The notes below the pieces were generated by a model. It did not search any database and was not told the origin of the DNA. It was given only the letters and a program-made list of their open reading frames with translations. A stretch of 64,000 bases of DNA from Puffinus mauretanicus (lineage: Eukaryota; Chordata; Aves; Procellariiformes; Procellariidae). The position numbers and the translations under genes are program-made. Below are positions 12,284-32,450 of this stretch, piece after piece (the stretch's first letter is position 1; each line of letters starts with the position of its first letter). The stretch covers positions 1,922,001 to 1,986,000 of the forward strand of contig JAJKFH010003762.1 of NCBI GenBank assembly GCA_023333565.1, given 5' to 3'.

Positions 12284-15200
12284 GTAAGTACTCACTGTGT
12301 GGTGGGGCAGCCAAAAGCCAGGTTACTACTAAAGCCTGCAGTGCCCTGGAGTGCCCCTATATAAAGGGAGCAGAGCATGCTAGGAAAGTTTTGCTTTAAA
12401 GGTATACACTGATGACCACTCAGTTTTACAATTTGTTGCCACCTGGTTCCTAGTTCAAAGGGAATCTAACGCAAACCACTCTGAACATTATTTGAGTTCT
12501 TTCTATCTTTTTCACGATGTTACAATGACAAAACAGTTGCCCAGAGCCCTTCTGGGTATGACTTGCCCATTAAGTCCTGAGGCTCATACCCAGCGCTGAA
12601 AACCAGCTGTGCCCCGCAGCTGCAGGTTTTGGCTGTGTTGTTCACGGTAGTCAAGAAAGCGTGAAAGTGTTTGCAAAGTGACGGCCTTCAAATGTTTGAC
12701 TGATGGTACCAAAGCAATGCCTGATCTTTAATAAGCCAACCCATGCCCGCGGCCAGCTCCAGCCCTGTGTCGGTTTTGAAGGCAAACAGGCTGCGGAGCC
12801 AGCAGTCTCAGGTTGCTGTGCCAAACTGTTCTCCAAGGCTGAGAAATCGGACGGGAGGAGGCTTTTCGTGAGCTGCTGTATTGATCCTGACCGAGGGACC
12901 CTTGAATGTTTAGGAGTCAGTGATCCACGCAGCAGCTTCGGGCTGGTCTGGGCTGCACGCCCGGCGTGGCTTTCGGGTCTCCCCTGGGCTGCACGGACCC
13001 CTTGGCCGCAGGACACCTCCGGCAGCTCATCGTAACGGCAGAGCTCGCGGGCAGCTCCCACTCGGTACTGCAATTGCACCACCTGCCTGGCCTTGCCTTT
13101 ATCTAACGGAGCAGGAACAAGTTCTCATGAGAACATCCTTTAGAAAGAGGGTTGTTTTCTTGTGAGGAAATTATAAAATAGCTCAAATAATGAAATGGGA
13201 GAGCAGCTCTCCACGACGGGGTTGCATCTGCTCTGCACACTGTGGGAAAATCCATCTGGGCCCCGTCCGATGCTACGTAAATGTGGGGTGCCCAGCATCT
13301 GAAGGGATGTACAATTTACTTGCTGTCTGTATTCCTCGTCTTATTCTGTCTTACTAAAGCAGTCATTAAGCTATTTGTTGCTGGGCCTTTCTTATTGAGA
13401 TCCAGAAAGAGCCCTGCACCATCTCTCTCTCTCAACCCTCTCCTCTTCTGCAGAACAGCTGCCCAGGTTGCAGTAGTTACCAAATAAAGGGTTATTTTGG
13501 GGTTTTTTTAGGCTGAATTTGTAAGGGAAGGGGGCTCACATTATATGTTGCATGTGTGTGTATGTGTCAGTTCATTCCCAGCAGTAACATTTGAATCCAC
13601 TGTCACACTTCAGTAAGTGTGATAAAGGAACAGCAAGAATAGTCAACTGGATAGAAATGGAAGGATGCCAATACTTTTGCCAACCTTCCGCCTTACTAGA
13701 CATCAGAGAAACATCCCCTTTTCCCTGGTCTCCCCAAACACAGAGCCACAGACATGCACAGGTCAACCCTGAGATGCCAGTTTGTAGGCATTGTTCTCCA
13801 TTCTCCCTGTGGGACTACCATGGGTTTTTACCGCTCTCCTACTGTGGGTTTTTAACTGTTCTTCTCGCAGCTGGCCACTGCTCTTTGTTTAAAGATGACC
13901 TGAAATATTCTTAAATAAGATGGTGCTACCAGCTTTGTTGCTTTAATGATCAGGTCCTTGTGATCTGGACTCAACTAACTTGCCACCTTCAAGCTCTCTA
14001 CTTGATCAACCTGCCCACTCTTCTCTAACCCTCCCCAAACTTTGTTCACAGGACTCAGGTGGCCGCTAGCTGACCAGGAAGGACTTCTAACTTGTTATAA
14101 CCCTTATTACCTTGCAGTAGCAAAGCATTTCTCAACCTGTCAATGAAGCAACCAGCTTGCTCTTGAATGTCAGCTCTGGGTTGCTTACATCCATGCCGAT
14201 AATACATACTGATCTCCACTGCACCTGCTCCACGTCTGCTGTCCCTGTTGTGCCCCTACGATGTGGAGATGTAGAAGCAATCTGCAAGAAGGAGAAAGTT
14301 TCTGCATCAAAGAGCCTGGGATGTTACTGGGTTTATAATCCTTCTGTGCACCTCGTTGATGAAATTTCAAGTTATGTGGTTTACAGTCTATCTTAATTAT
14401 CAAGCTATTACAGAGCATGCACAGTTTTCCCTAGTGCTATTTTAAAATCCCAACTGTGTTTTTTTTTCTTCTAGAAATCCACTACACAAATGCTGCTGAG
14501 AAAACAATAGGCAGGGTGTAAGTTGTCTTATGTCCCCTTCTCCTTGCCAGCTTCCTACTTAACAAAGAAATATATGACAGGAAAAAGGCAAACCTCTCTC
14601 TAGTGACAGCAGTGCCACGTGGTCTTCTCGTCTCTCTCTGGGCCCCATCGTCAGAGTGATACGCAGAGCCTGGCTGAGCTTAAGTGACTCCAGCAGGTCA
14701 AAGCTCTGGCCAGAGAAGGCTGAGGCAATGCTGTCCTGGTGGGTGATGCAACCAGAGGCTATGGAGAGGGCTGTATTTCTTATTGGAAACATCTGCCTGT
14801 CACTTGGCATTCGAACGTGCAGTTCGAGACTGCTGGTAGGTGCTTGTGTCACGGTAATGACTGTGACAGGCTTCTCCCATCTCTAAGGAGGAGATGGTTG
14901 TGACATTTGAGTGCGGCTTTGAAGCCACTGAGTTCCTCTGCTTGAGAGCAGGCAGCGAGGATGAACTCTGCGTAAGGCTGTATTTCAGATCAGCCCAGCA
15001 ATTAAACGCTGCATCCAGGCGCACCGTGCAGCTCTGCTGACCGGTGCTGCTAAACCTGCGTACAGCACCCCCCCGGCAGCGCGTCCTGCCCTGCCCTGAG
15101 ATGCCGCCAGCTTGGGGGGCGAGCAGAGCCAGTTCAGCGCTGCGGTACATCCTATGCTGTTACAGATGGGTTGGGTCTGGGTCTCATCTGTTCGAAGCTC

Positions 15201-17319
15201 TTCTCCCTTCTCCCCGTAGCTTTGCACAGAGCTCCAGGGAGCACCCGACACCGCTGTTTCAAGGTCTGCACTCTGCTGCTTTTCCCCCTTTTTCAGGTGG
15301 AAGCCAGTAGAGAAATGGTCCTCACTGGAGCTGGCATAATGAAAATGTGTGCCCAATGCACGGCAGCAGCTGAAGAAGACCATGCAATGCTGTAACCCCA
15401 GCTGTGATGCAAAGACCTGCACTTACCTGGAATGCTGTTTTCAGACCTGGCCGCTGTGCCAGAATGGCTGCGACGTGTTTGGCTTTTCCCTTGCAGGTTG
15501 TCAGAGGTCTGGAGCTGCTGCTTTATTACGCTGGAATTATAAGCAAGGGATAGTTTAGCTTAGGAATAAGTTAGTAAGGAAAAGCCACAAGAGACCAGCT
15601 GGTTTCAGGAAAGGATTAGTCATTAATATAGCATAAAGGTACTCTCTTTTGTATATAAGGTATGGGCAATTACAAACTGGAACAGAAGCAATAATGCAAC
15701 TCTTCCTCCCTTCCCCTGAACTACTCTCTGCTTCCACTGACGAAAGGAAAGAAAACTATGACTTGCATTATATCTTGAAATTCGGTGCCTCTAAGATCTC
15801 TTTCAAATGCAGAGGAGAGCAGGCTGCTGAGAGCCCAGTACCACCAGTTCCCAGTACTTTGAAACTGGTTAAACAGATGAGAGCTGGGCTGTCAGCGGCC
15901 GTACCTCAGCGCCAGCCCAGCATCTTGTTTCACTTCTGAAGGACAGGCCGTAGAGCAGGGCAGGCTGATGGGAACAGTGCTAGTAAGTGGAGCATCTGCA
16001 AGCCTGCCTCCAGTTTTCGGGGGGCACCCTGGGCAGAGGTCACCACGGTGCCCACCCCGGACAGACTCCCACACTGGTCAGACCCCAAGCAAGATCAAAT
16101 ATGGGCACAGCTGGAGCTGCAGAAACAAAACGCAGTGGTGTCACCTACGTGTTGGTGTATCTCCTGTAGTCATGGGATAGGACAGAGCTTGGTGGTGTCC
16201 TGCAGGGAGAGTGGCCTAAGCACCAGCATGAACGCATTCACCCATCAGACACACATTTATCCGAGGACGAGGAGGACTAAAGGGCACCAAGCACTCTTTT
16301 GCCCCTCCATCTTTAATAGCTTTCCTGCACCGCAGGGCCAGCTCCCTTCCCGGTGGCCCTGGGACATCTGATGCTGCCTCTTAAGGGTCTGCTGGCTGAA
16401 GAAAAGCCAGCCAGCTGATGGGGTGGTTAGCCCATTCCTCTAGCCCTACTCGGGGCCGCAAGCTGCCCGCAGTTTGTTCAGCATCTCCTGATGGCGGCTC
16501 TAATGATGATGAGAAATTGGGCCCTAATTGGACCCCATCCGTTGCAAGCACGGAGCCGCTGGCAGGGAGCAGGGTGAGCCTGGTGACAGTGTCAGGGTTG
16601 GCCGGGACTCCCGATCACCAGAGCAGTTCTGCAGTGACAAGGCGGATCTGAGGAGGAGCTGGGAAATCCACGGACAGGATCGGCTCCGCGGCTGGGCACT
16701 GGCGCGACTGCAGCATAGCTCGGGCAAGGAGCAGGGATGACTGCCTGGACTTAAATGCAGCTCGTGTGCCGGGGGACAGTCACACGTATCATCAGATGTT
16801 TAGTCCCGTGTGCCAGCTCGGGTGGGTTTGTGGGGTGTTGATGGCTCCTCCTGGCAGGGCTGGCGCATGGGACGCACCTTCCTGGCCTTTCTAGCAAAAT
16901 CTTGCTTTTACTGCCACAATAACTCCTATGGGAGTGTGAGAGACAGGGCACGCTGCTCGGGGGTCACGGACTAGAGGGAGCTGACGTGGCTTTGCTTTGC
17001 AAAGCTTCAGCGTGGAAGGGGGGGGTGTGGGGAGGGTAACGGGACAAGCAAGAGTCCGATCCTCCTGCACCTCTGCAAAGGAGTCCCAGGGTGTCCCACA
17101 CAAACCCCATGGCTTGCTGCAGCCCCCACTGCCAGTTGCCTTTGTTTTCACTGCAGAAGCTTGGAGATTTAAAAAAAAAAAAAGGGGGTGGGATGTGAAG
17201 AGGAAAACTAATATGATTAAGGCAGGATTTGGGCACTGGCGGAGAGCTGCCGTAGGTGGTGGGTATTAGCAGTAACAGCTGCTGCGCTTCCCATTAGAGG
17301 AGAAAGCGAAGAAGGTCCC

Positions 17320-17520
17320 TGAAAGGATGGGTCTCTGGCAGGCCGGGAGGGCAGCGGCGGCAGCGAGCCCGGCGGCGTACGTGTCCCGAGGTAAGCGACG
17401 GCGGCACCGGCAGCCCCAGCCCGGGCGGCCCTGGGGAGCACGGCCCCGCTCCCCGTGCCTGAGCGGTGAGGGGCGCAGGCGGGCGGCCAGGGGAGGGATG
17501 GGAAACGGCGGCGCAGCCTG
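17320..17520 (+). promoter_or_regulatory. REELD1: GC-rich putative REELD1 promoter and first exon
   Basis: A small CpG-rich patch contains a strong plus-strand donor (CCGAG|GTAAGC) after 17390. This is the nearest upstream CpG-rich patch to the first REELD1 coding exon. Splicing 17390 to the acceptor at 18932 would place A at -3 and G at +4 around the ATG at 18933, a favourable initiation context. The transcription start is unknown and the assignment is inference. Confidence 0.5.
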
Positions 17521-18932
17521 GGAAACACCCGAGGGAAAGAGCTGCTGCTCGGGGGTACTGTCATGAGCTCCCGCGAAAAATCATATGCGGCAAGGGAGGT
17601 TTAGGTGTGCCTAGGGGGGAGGCTGACTCCAGGAGGAGGAGGCTTCCCGTCCCTGGTCCTGCAGGGGCTGGCATATTTAGCGAAGGCTCCTGTGATTCCC
17701 ACAAGCATCTTCTGGCCTGCACCTGGGTGGAGTGGGACGATGCTCGGCTGTGGAAGGTTAAACTGCATCCGTCTGCTCCTTGCTTTGGGCTGGGCACGAA
17801 CTGTTTCATGTGCAGCGGTGGTTTTTTAGAGTCAGCTGGCACGTTTCAGAAGTGCTAGAGTCGGAGGTGTAAGCTAGACCTCCTCAGCCTCTGGTTTCCT
17901 CTGGTTTATTTACATCTACTTATTGACTAAGTGCAATGAAATCTAAGTCAGGAAAAGCTGCATGTTGAACAGAAGACGTTAGGAAGAGCTACATTAAAAG
18001 CAGGACTACCTGCCTTACGATATCCATTACCCCTGACAATAAAGACAGTGCACTCGTCCTTCAGCTTCACTTGCAAAAGCGCAGAATGAGAATAACAAAA
18101 TACTCCAGCTAATCTGGAAACATGTTTTGAACCAGCCACCAAAGCTGAGAGGTACTAAAGACACGGCATACCAAATATAAAACTTCTACCGTGTTGAGAA
18201 AAAATATTTGTTTGAATTAAAAATTGGAGAATAAGGAGAAATCTTGGCATTAGCCCGAACGGCTGCATGTTTATCTCAAGCTTCCAACGCTGACTTCAAA
18301 GACAGCATTGCTGCCGTCTCGTCAGCAACAGCGAGCCCTGGCCGAGAAGGACAAGCTGAAATGCAGCTGGGCGGCCAGGGCCGGGTCCGGCGGTCGCAAG
18401 CAGCCCAGCGCCTCCGAGCCCCGACGCGTGGGCTGCTAAAAGGTGCCTCGTGCTTCCGCAGGCCAGAGCGAGGGGCAGGGAGAGGCCCTGTGCTGGGCAC
18501 CAGCCCCGCGCGGGACGGGGCCTGCAGCAGCTCTGCAGGTCTAAGGGTAGATGTTTCCTCCATTGATCAGGTCGTACATTTGGGCTGGGAATGGTGGAGC
18601 GTGCTGCGCGCGGTCGTACAGAGCCTTCTCCTCCTCCTAAATGCCACGAAACTTTTTAGAGCAAATCTTCCCTGACCACTCCCTCCATGGCTGACTTCGC
18701 AAGAAATGCATCCTCTTGCGGGGCCTCTTCCCTCCCAATTTACTTCAAAATGTGAAATGCTGTGGATTACCGAAGTGGCTCCATGCGCCACAGAGATCAT
18801 TTATTCTCCTTCATTTAAAGGCTGTGGGAAGGGCGGCTCTGGAGCTCAGCTAATTCAAAGGCACCAGACGGGCTCACAGGCTACTGAAGACGCCGCTTTG
18901 AAGTGAACCTGCCTGTTGTTTTTCACTGTAGG

Positions 18933-26627
<7,695 letters not shown>

Positions 26628-27165
26628 ACATCTGCAAGGCCGAAAGCAGCGCTACAGCGGCCGGTGTAGGTGAAAATAGCCCGGACTGCGCAGCAGAGTT
26701 ATAGGAAGCGGTGGGGTAGTTCCTCTGTCTGCCGCCAGATAGGTGAAGGAACTCGAAGCAGCCAGTTCAGACAGAGGTGCTAGTCGAAAGTACCTAAGCT
26801 ACAGCTGCTAAGAAAATAGAAGCGGATAAATCGTTCAGCGTGTTACACTTACCGCAATTAATATTGTATATCTGCTCATTAGCTGTCACTGCAGCCATGA
26901 CGTACACTTCCTCTGTTGCCTTAAGGGTGTAGCCAAAAATAGAAATTCTTCCTCCGCACTGTAGTATTGTCTCCTGTTTAATCTCAGCAAAAGTTTCTAG
27001 TGTTACATTTCTGTCTAGGAACTAGAAACGCCTGATATAAACCCAACCATTCTCATTCAGGAGCTTACAGGTTTGATTCTGTGCACTCGCTATCTCTCAG
27101 ATGACAAAATATTTGCTGGTAGATTTGAAGTTTCAATTTGAAAATAAAAAGCAGTAACTCATTAG
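26628..27165 (+). terminator. REELD1: REELD1 3' UTR and polyadenylation signal
   Basis: The first canonical AATAAA after the stop that I found is at 27143-27148, giving a 3' UTR of about 0.5 kb. A strong inverted repeat begins about 100 bases further on (27255). Confidence 0.5.
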
Positions 27166-30100
27166 TGGAGAACATTGATTCAAAGAACGCTGAATTGATC
27201 TACGGGAACGAAACACAGGGTGGCGGACACCAGCTTTTGGGGGAGAAACATGCCTCCTCATCAGGTGCAAATGGAAGAAAAACCTTTCCTGTCCATTTGC
27301 ACCTGATGAGGAAGCTTGTTGAAGCCTGACAGCCAGCATTTACTTAGTCTTTTACTTCGAGTCAGCTCAGTAACACTCTGTGCAGAAACACGCACTGAGA
27401 AGTACCCTTCCCAGGTCACTTTGGAGATCCCCAGCAAAGGCTGTGTGGAAAGTTAACAGCATCCTTGTACTCTGAGTTTGTGCAAACTTCTCTCCAACTG
27501 TGTGGTTTTCTGCAGGAGGCTACTAAAACAGCCCTTGGAAAACATGAAGGTCCTTGACACCTTCTAAGAAGGAGAGGTGACAACAGCAAGGGTAAAGGTT
27601 TATTTTTACTGCAGCTTTGAGAGAGCCAGAAATACTCCTGATAACGATCCTCTTGAGATGTACATTTTAGAGCCTTTCGGAGAGCAGGAATCACCCCTTC
27701 TGGTGTCCTTTTCTAGGGTGGAGGGGCTCAGATGGCCCCCAAGCTGTGTAAATGGGGGACAGACTTAAACTTTGGTGCTGCAGTTATTTTGCAGCCCGCA
27801 GCAATCCCCCCTGAGCTAAGCAGATAATGATGGGACCCTGATGGCTCACACATCTTTCCTGGTGCCAACTTCCCCCTCTGTCAGGAGGGCCCTGTGGCCA
27901 TCTCCAACTAGCTGGCCACCTCCATGCTTGATAGTCAGTCAAAGCTCTGCTTTCACGTCCTCCCTTACCTTGCCATTGACTTCAGAGGAGACAGGTGGGA
28001 CATAGATGAGTTCTCTTATTCAAACCCCTACAGCATGATGACCATAGCGCATCTTTTGCTAACAGCGCCTTCTATTAGTGTTCAGAAAGAGCTGGTTTCT
28101 GACCATACTGTTGTACTGTGATTAGTGACATTGATGCTTTGCACTACACACATGGCCAAATTTCTATCGAGTTAACTTGTGTTGGGCAAAATAAATGAGT
28201 AAGAAAAGAAGTGTACTCACAAATGCAGCTTGCAGAGATGAGCTTGATGGTCTTCACCATTGCACTTTGAAGAGAAGGGTGGCCACACCACGGCCCTTCC
28301 ACTGCAGAGTGACCACGGGTAGTGCTGTAATTGAAAAGACATTTGTTTTAGGACTCAAATGGATGCTAGGTGAATGGTTTTGTGTTCAATAAGTTGAGCT
28401 TAAGCACTACCGACTAGGAAGTCTACAGGTTTTTAAGTACAAGTCTAGACACTTAAAATGGCATTCCTCTCCTGTGTCACGTGCCTTAGAAAGAAATCAT
28501 GTTTCTGTAAGCCAGTGTCGCTGAACTGTGTAGCAACTAAAGCAGACTGCATTCAAGTCATTGTTAATGCAGCAAAAAAAAATCCTAATTAACTGAGAAA
28601 ATAGGTCAACAAACTCTTAAATATTTAAAGAACTATCACATATTATTTTAAAAAGTTTCTTATGATGGCATGGCTGTTTATGAATAAATTACAAATACCT
28701 ATGGCCTCTTCCACTCTCTCTCTAGGTTTTATGTTACCAGACCGCTATAGCTATAAAACCGTAACCTTCCTCTCCCCAGCTTTTTCCCCACAACCCAGCA
28801 CCGCTTCTTACCAGCCTGACCGGAGCAAGTGAAGGCCTCATGGAGATGTTTGATTAGGATAGCGGCACTTCAACACCAGTCTGCCTTCTACCAAACTCTG
28901 CCTTCTGTTAAATTTATGCAGCTCCAGTATTATTAGTTGTAAAACCTGTAATGGTGAGCTCTGAGGGACACAGCTCCTTTGAATTAGTAATGAGTTTTGC
29001 TACTTTGTGGACTTGGCTGAGACCTAAAGTGCTTGTGTTTTTTTTCTTGACTTCTGAATGATGTTTTGTTTATTGTAGTTGCCATGACAAGAGGGATAGA
29101 GGTTTTATCTCTTCCTAAGGCTGTTAAAAACATGAGCACTGATTAATTTATTAAAAGGCAAGCCATTCAAACACCCCCATTCTTAAGTGACTCACCTTGT
29201 ATGGAAATTCATCTGTGCTCACGTTTGGAATAGATTTAGGAGAAAAAAATGACAGAATTAGGAAAAGAAAGGCACAAGCCATTCCAATATTTAGCGGAGG
29301 GACAGGTGAAAGACTTGCCTTGTTTTCCTCTCTAGGTGCAGGACTGTGTTGGTCTGCTGCAACCAGGGGGTCTCAGTTCCTCCAGTGCCGGTCAGCCTGC
29401 AGCCATCTGTGGCCCACGTTAGGCTGTGATCCCCCAGCAAAGTGGCGGGGCTTTGGGTCAGAATTACTGACCAAAGGTGTGGAAAGCAGCTCACATTCAG
29501 CTCTAATGCACACCTATCCTGAGTCTGTCTCCCCACCAGCCAAACAGGCATTAAACGCAGTTTTGGCAGTGAAATCTCCTATGGCTTAAATCCTCTGATG
29601 CCGTTACGATGCTTGAGCTATCCTAACTCAAAAAAAAAAAAGATTTAGAAATAACTAACTTGCATACAGACATGTCCGTTCATCACGCCCTTACTTGCAC
29701 ACTTGTTTTCCCATCTCATGTCACTGTGATTCCTGCTTTCCCTCTGCTCCACAAAAATATAAACCACTGCCCTTAAACCATCAGTCCTGCACGTTGAGCA
29801 TATAGCACCATCGCTGATTCTTACTGCTTTTCCACGGTATCTGAAACCAGTTTGGTTTTGCCCATCATCAAGCCCTTCCACAAATCTGTTCCCCCTCTGC
29901 TTCGGAGAAGATGTTGTCTCATGCAATGCTGCATCTGCTTTGTTAAAGATGCCCATCCCAACTGCAGTTAGGAGAGGATGGCAATACATTAGTGGCACTA
30001 AATGTAACGTGGAGAGGTTGCATTAAGCAACGCAGTTGGCCCAAAGCTTGGTTAAGTCATCGTGGACGTTTCCTGCATTGGTTGAATTGTCACTAGTAAT

Positions 30101-31599
30101 CAAAAAAGCCAAACATGCACTGATTTGGTCAGCTCCAAAATGGGTGACGAGACTCACAGGAGAAGCCACGGGGCCCTGTGGGCCCAGCTATCATGGGAGC
30201 AGGGATGTGCAAGCTCAGGCTCTCAGCAGAGGCAGTGCCTTCCCAGAGCAGTCCAGGATGAGGCCCCAGGCATTACGGAGATCTGGCTGGGTGGCTTGGC
30301 CAGCCCTTTTGGCACAGATTCTGCAATTACTTAAGACCACACAAACCAAGGGAGGCAAAGCAGCAAGGCCAGACTAAAACATTCAGCACATCCGGCAGCA
30401 AACTCAGCCCGGGGGGATGACGCCGGGGCTGTCTTGCTGAGGGGTGAGGATTCGTCCTCTCCCTCACCCCTGAGGGTTTGCCCCTGCTTCAGCCAGCTCC
30501 TTGGCGGAGCCGCAGATGCATGTGTTATTTATTCACTTAGGTTTAAATGACAATGAGAAATGCCTGTAAAAAGATGATGAGATGCTCTAACCATTCCTGC
30601 AATGTTCAGCTGCAAAAAGACAGCTGCTTGCCTGCAAAAACCAATGACAAAGTGGCGACCCGACCTGCCCAGCTGGTGAACAGCAGAACAGCCCCCCCAC
30701 TCCTCCTGGCAAGCCGGACCCCCTCCGCTGCCCCTGCCGTGGTCTCGAGGCTCAGCCTGAAAGTCATCGTGTCTGGACAGCCCTGCAAGGGCTCCCTTCC
30801 TCTCTGTCCCCTCCCCGCTCTCCTGCCAGCGCCTCCAAGGCACCGCATCACCTACGAGAGGGCAGAGAAGGACCTGGGGAGTCGCAACTGCCCTCGGACC
30901 GTGAGCTGCTCAGGGATCTCTCCCGGCTCCCTCCTGCCACCGAATCGTTGCCCCTTCGCAGGTCTCGTCACAGCAGCCCTCTTTTCTCATTAGCGCCTGT
31001 GTGACTCTCTCAGCAAAGCATTTCGTTACATGATGTATGAAGGATCATGTCTCAAACCACATTTTACTGTATATTTAAGTGCAGGTTTTGCTGATTTACT
31101 GCTGTTCTAGAGAACATCTCCCTTCCTAGGCAGGGCAGGCCCGTAAAGGATATATCAGCTCTGACTAATGATTATTAGTACATCCTAAGGTTATGTACCA
31201 CAATCAAATAACGTGCAGAGGGAAGAGAGACTCCAGCTTACTCGGCTGAGGACAAAGATCACAAATAGTCTCTTTGAATCTTCAGATTGCAATATCCATT
31301 ACAGATTGCCACCTTCTAATGTCAAAGTATAATTTGTTGTTGAGAAAATGTGTCGCTATTTCAAAGGCGAGTCAAAGATCAGCCTCGCTGTATATCAGCG
31401 TATGTTGATGTACATTAGGAAGCGACGGCCAGGTGCCAAGGACATCCGGCTGTGGGTAGAGAGGGAAAGCAGGAGATGTGACTTGCCGATCTTTATTATG
31501 CAAACACACGGCCCAAAGCCGAAAAATATTTAACCCAGTCAAGTGAAGTGTCACCGGTAATTCCCGGTGCCTAATGTGACACAAACACCACATGTCAGA
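27166..31599. other. Intergenic DNA downstream of REELD1
   Basis: Apart from the foldback at 27255-27312, I see no gene, RNA or recognisable repeat. Open frames such as the one at 30,547-30,993 are short and unlike any family I know. Confidence 0.6.
27255..27312. repeat. Perfect inverted repeat, 21-bp arms, 16-base loop
   Basis: Arms 27255-27275 and 27292-27312 are exact reverse complements (core CCTCATCAGGTGCAAATGG). The arms would form a stable hairpin in DNA or in a read-through REELD1 transcript. It may be the remnant of a foldback or MITE element. Confidence 0.9.
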
Positions 31600-31934
31600 G
31601 GAGCTAACCGCGACCTCCGGCTCCGGCAACAGCTGGTGCGGGCAGGCCGACCCTTGCTGCTGCACTTTGCCGGGAGGGGCTGCGGATACAGCCGGGAACA
31701 GGGAAACTGTTCCGTGGGGAAAGCCCAGCCTCTGCCTGTCGCTCCCCGCACCGGCTAAGCGGGCAGGCCGCGGGCGGAACTCCCGTGTAACTCCCACCCG
31801 GGGCCGCCGCAGACGGCAGCGGGCGCCGGCCGCCACCTCGCGCGCGTTTCCCGCCCAACCCTGACAAAGTGAAAACCGGCCCAGACAGGCGCCGCGCGCG
31901 CCCCCCGCCAGCCGGCCCGCCCGGCCCCGCGCCG

Positions 31935-31948
31935 CCGCCAGGGGGCAG
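31935..31948 (+). promoter_or_regulatory. CTCF-type binding motif
   Basis: CCGCCAGGGGGCAG matches the core CTCF consensus CCRSYAGRKGGCRS at every position. Its location between two convergent genes fits an insulator or loop anchor, but occupancy cannot be inferred from the motif alone. Confidence 0.6.
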
Positions 31949-32095
31949 CCTTGCCCCGGCCATGGCGGCCGCGCCCGGCCTCGCCGCCGCCCCTGTCCCC
32001 CGGGACGGGCCCGCTGCGGGGCGGGCAGCGCCGAAGCGGTTAGCGCTCGGCCGGGGGGTCCGGACCCGGCCAGCCCCGCGGCCCTTCGTCCGGGC

Positions 32096-32106
32096 GCCGC
32101 CATCTT
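32096..32106 (-). promoter_or_regulatory. YY1-type core promoter element
   Basis: On the minus strand the sequence reads AAGATGGCGGC. This matches the YY1 element that usually sits a few to about 25 bases downstream of a transcription start and in the direction of transcription. It points to a minus-strand start near 32,110-32,130. Confidence 0.45.
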
Positions 32107-32388
32107 CTCAGGGCAGAGGCAGCGGCGGGCAGGAAGCCCTCCGGAGCCCAGCAGGGCAGGTGCGACCCGGCTCCCGGCGGGCGCGGCCCCGCCTCAGGCC
32201 TCGGTGCGCCCAGGGCCGCGGCGGAGCCCCTTGAAAGTCGGTGGGAAGAAGCGCGGAGACTCGGCTTACCCAAGTAACCCAGCGGGCCTCGGCGAGCGGG
32301 GCGGGTGGGCCGGACGCCCGCTGCCCCGCTAGAGCTGCTGCCCCGGGGGAGCCGCCGGATCTGGGACGGGCCCTGGGCAGTGACTGAC

Positions 32389-32412
32389 AGACAGAGACAG
32401 ACAGACAGACGC
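32389..32412. repeat. ACAG tetranucleotide microsatellite
   Basis: Short tandem ACAG units with one interruption lie at the edge of the orphan CpG island. Confidence 0.85.
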
Positions 32413-32450
32413 TGACAGAGGCGACGTGCAGAAGCTCAACTCCGCTGGCG

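Larger units (their letters stand above)
9266..17319. other. Intergenic region between LSM6 and REELD1
   Basis: No protein-coding exon of a known family was recognised in about 8 kb. It contains a 26-base T run at 10865-10890, a C-rich (CCCCAC)-type patch at about 12064-12092 and moderately GC-rich patches at about 12,730-13,080 and 15,000-15,300. One open stretch at 12,040-12,283 ends in a strong donor and is described separately. Confidence 0.6.
31600..32450. promoter_or_regulatory. Orphan CpG island between convergent genes
   Basis: This is a CpG-island-like block of very GC- and CpG-rich sequence between the 3' ends of REELD1 and SLC10A7, where neither gene needs a promoter. It contains a consensus CTCF core at 31935-31948, a YY1/AAGATGGCGGC element on the minus strand at 32096-32106 and a minus-strand splice donor at 32269-32264. 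It probably drives an unannotated, perhaps non-coding, transcript. An alternative is an insulator, or the first exon of a gene I do not recognise. Open frames on both strands reflect composition. Confidence 0.65.

Noticed and set aside
12651..13082. 143-codon minus-strand frame in a GC-richer patch
   Set aside because: It has no recognisable domain, no convincing promoter and no supporting splice sites.
17327..17390. ATG at 17327 as the REELD1 translation start
   Set aside because: Joining this exon to 18932 puts the reeler-domain frame out of register. The ATG at 18933 begins a proper signal peptide.
31372..32103. 243-codon minus-strand open frame, the longest in the window
   Set aside because: It lies in the CpG island and is rich in Arg, Gly, Pro and Ala. 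It resembles no family, and the C-terminal part runs on into ordinary intergenic sequence. I kept it only as a possible transcript start.
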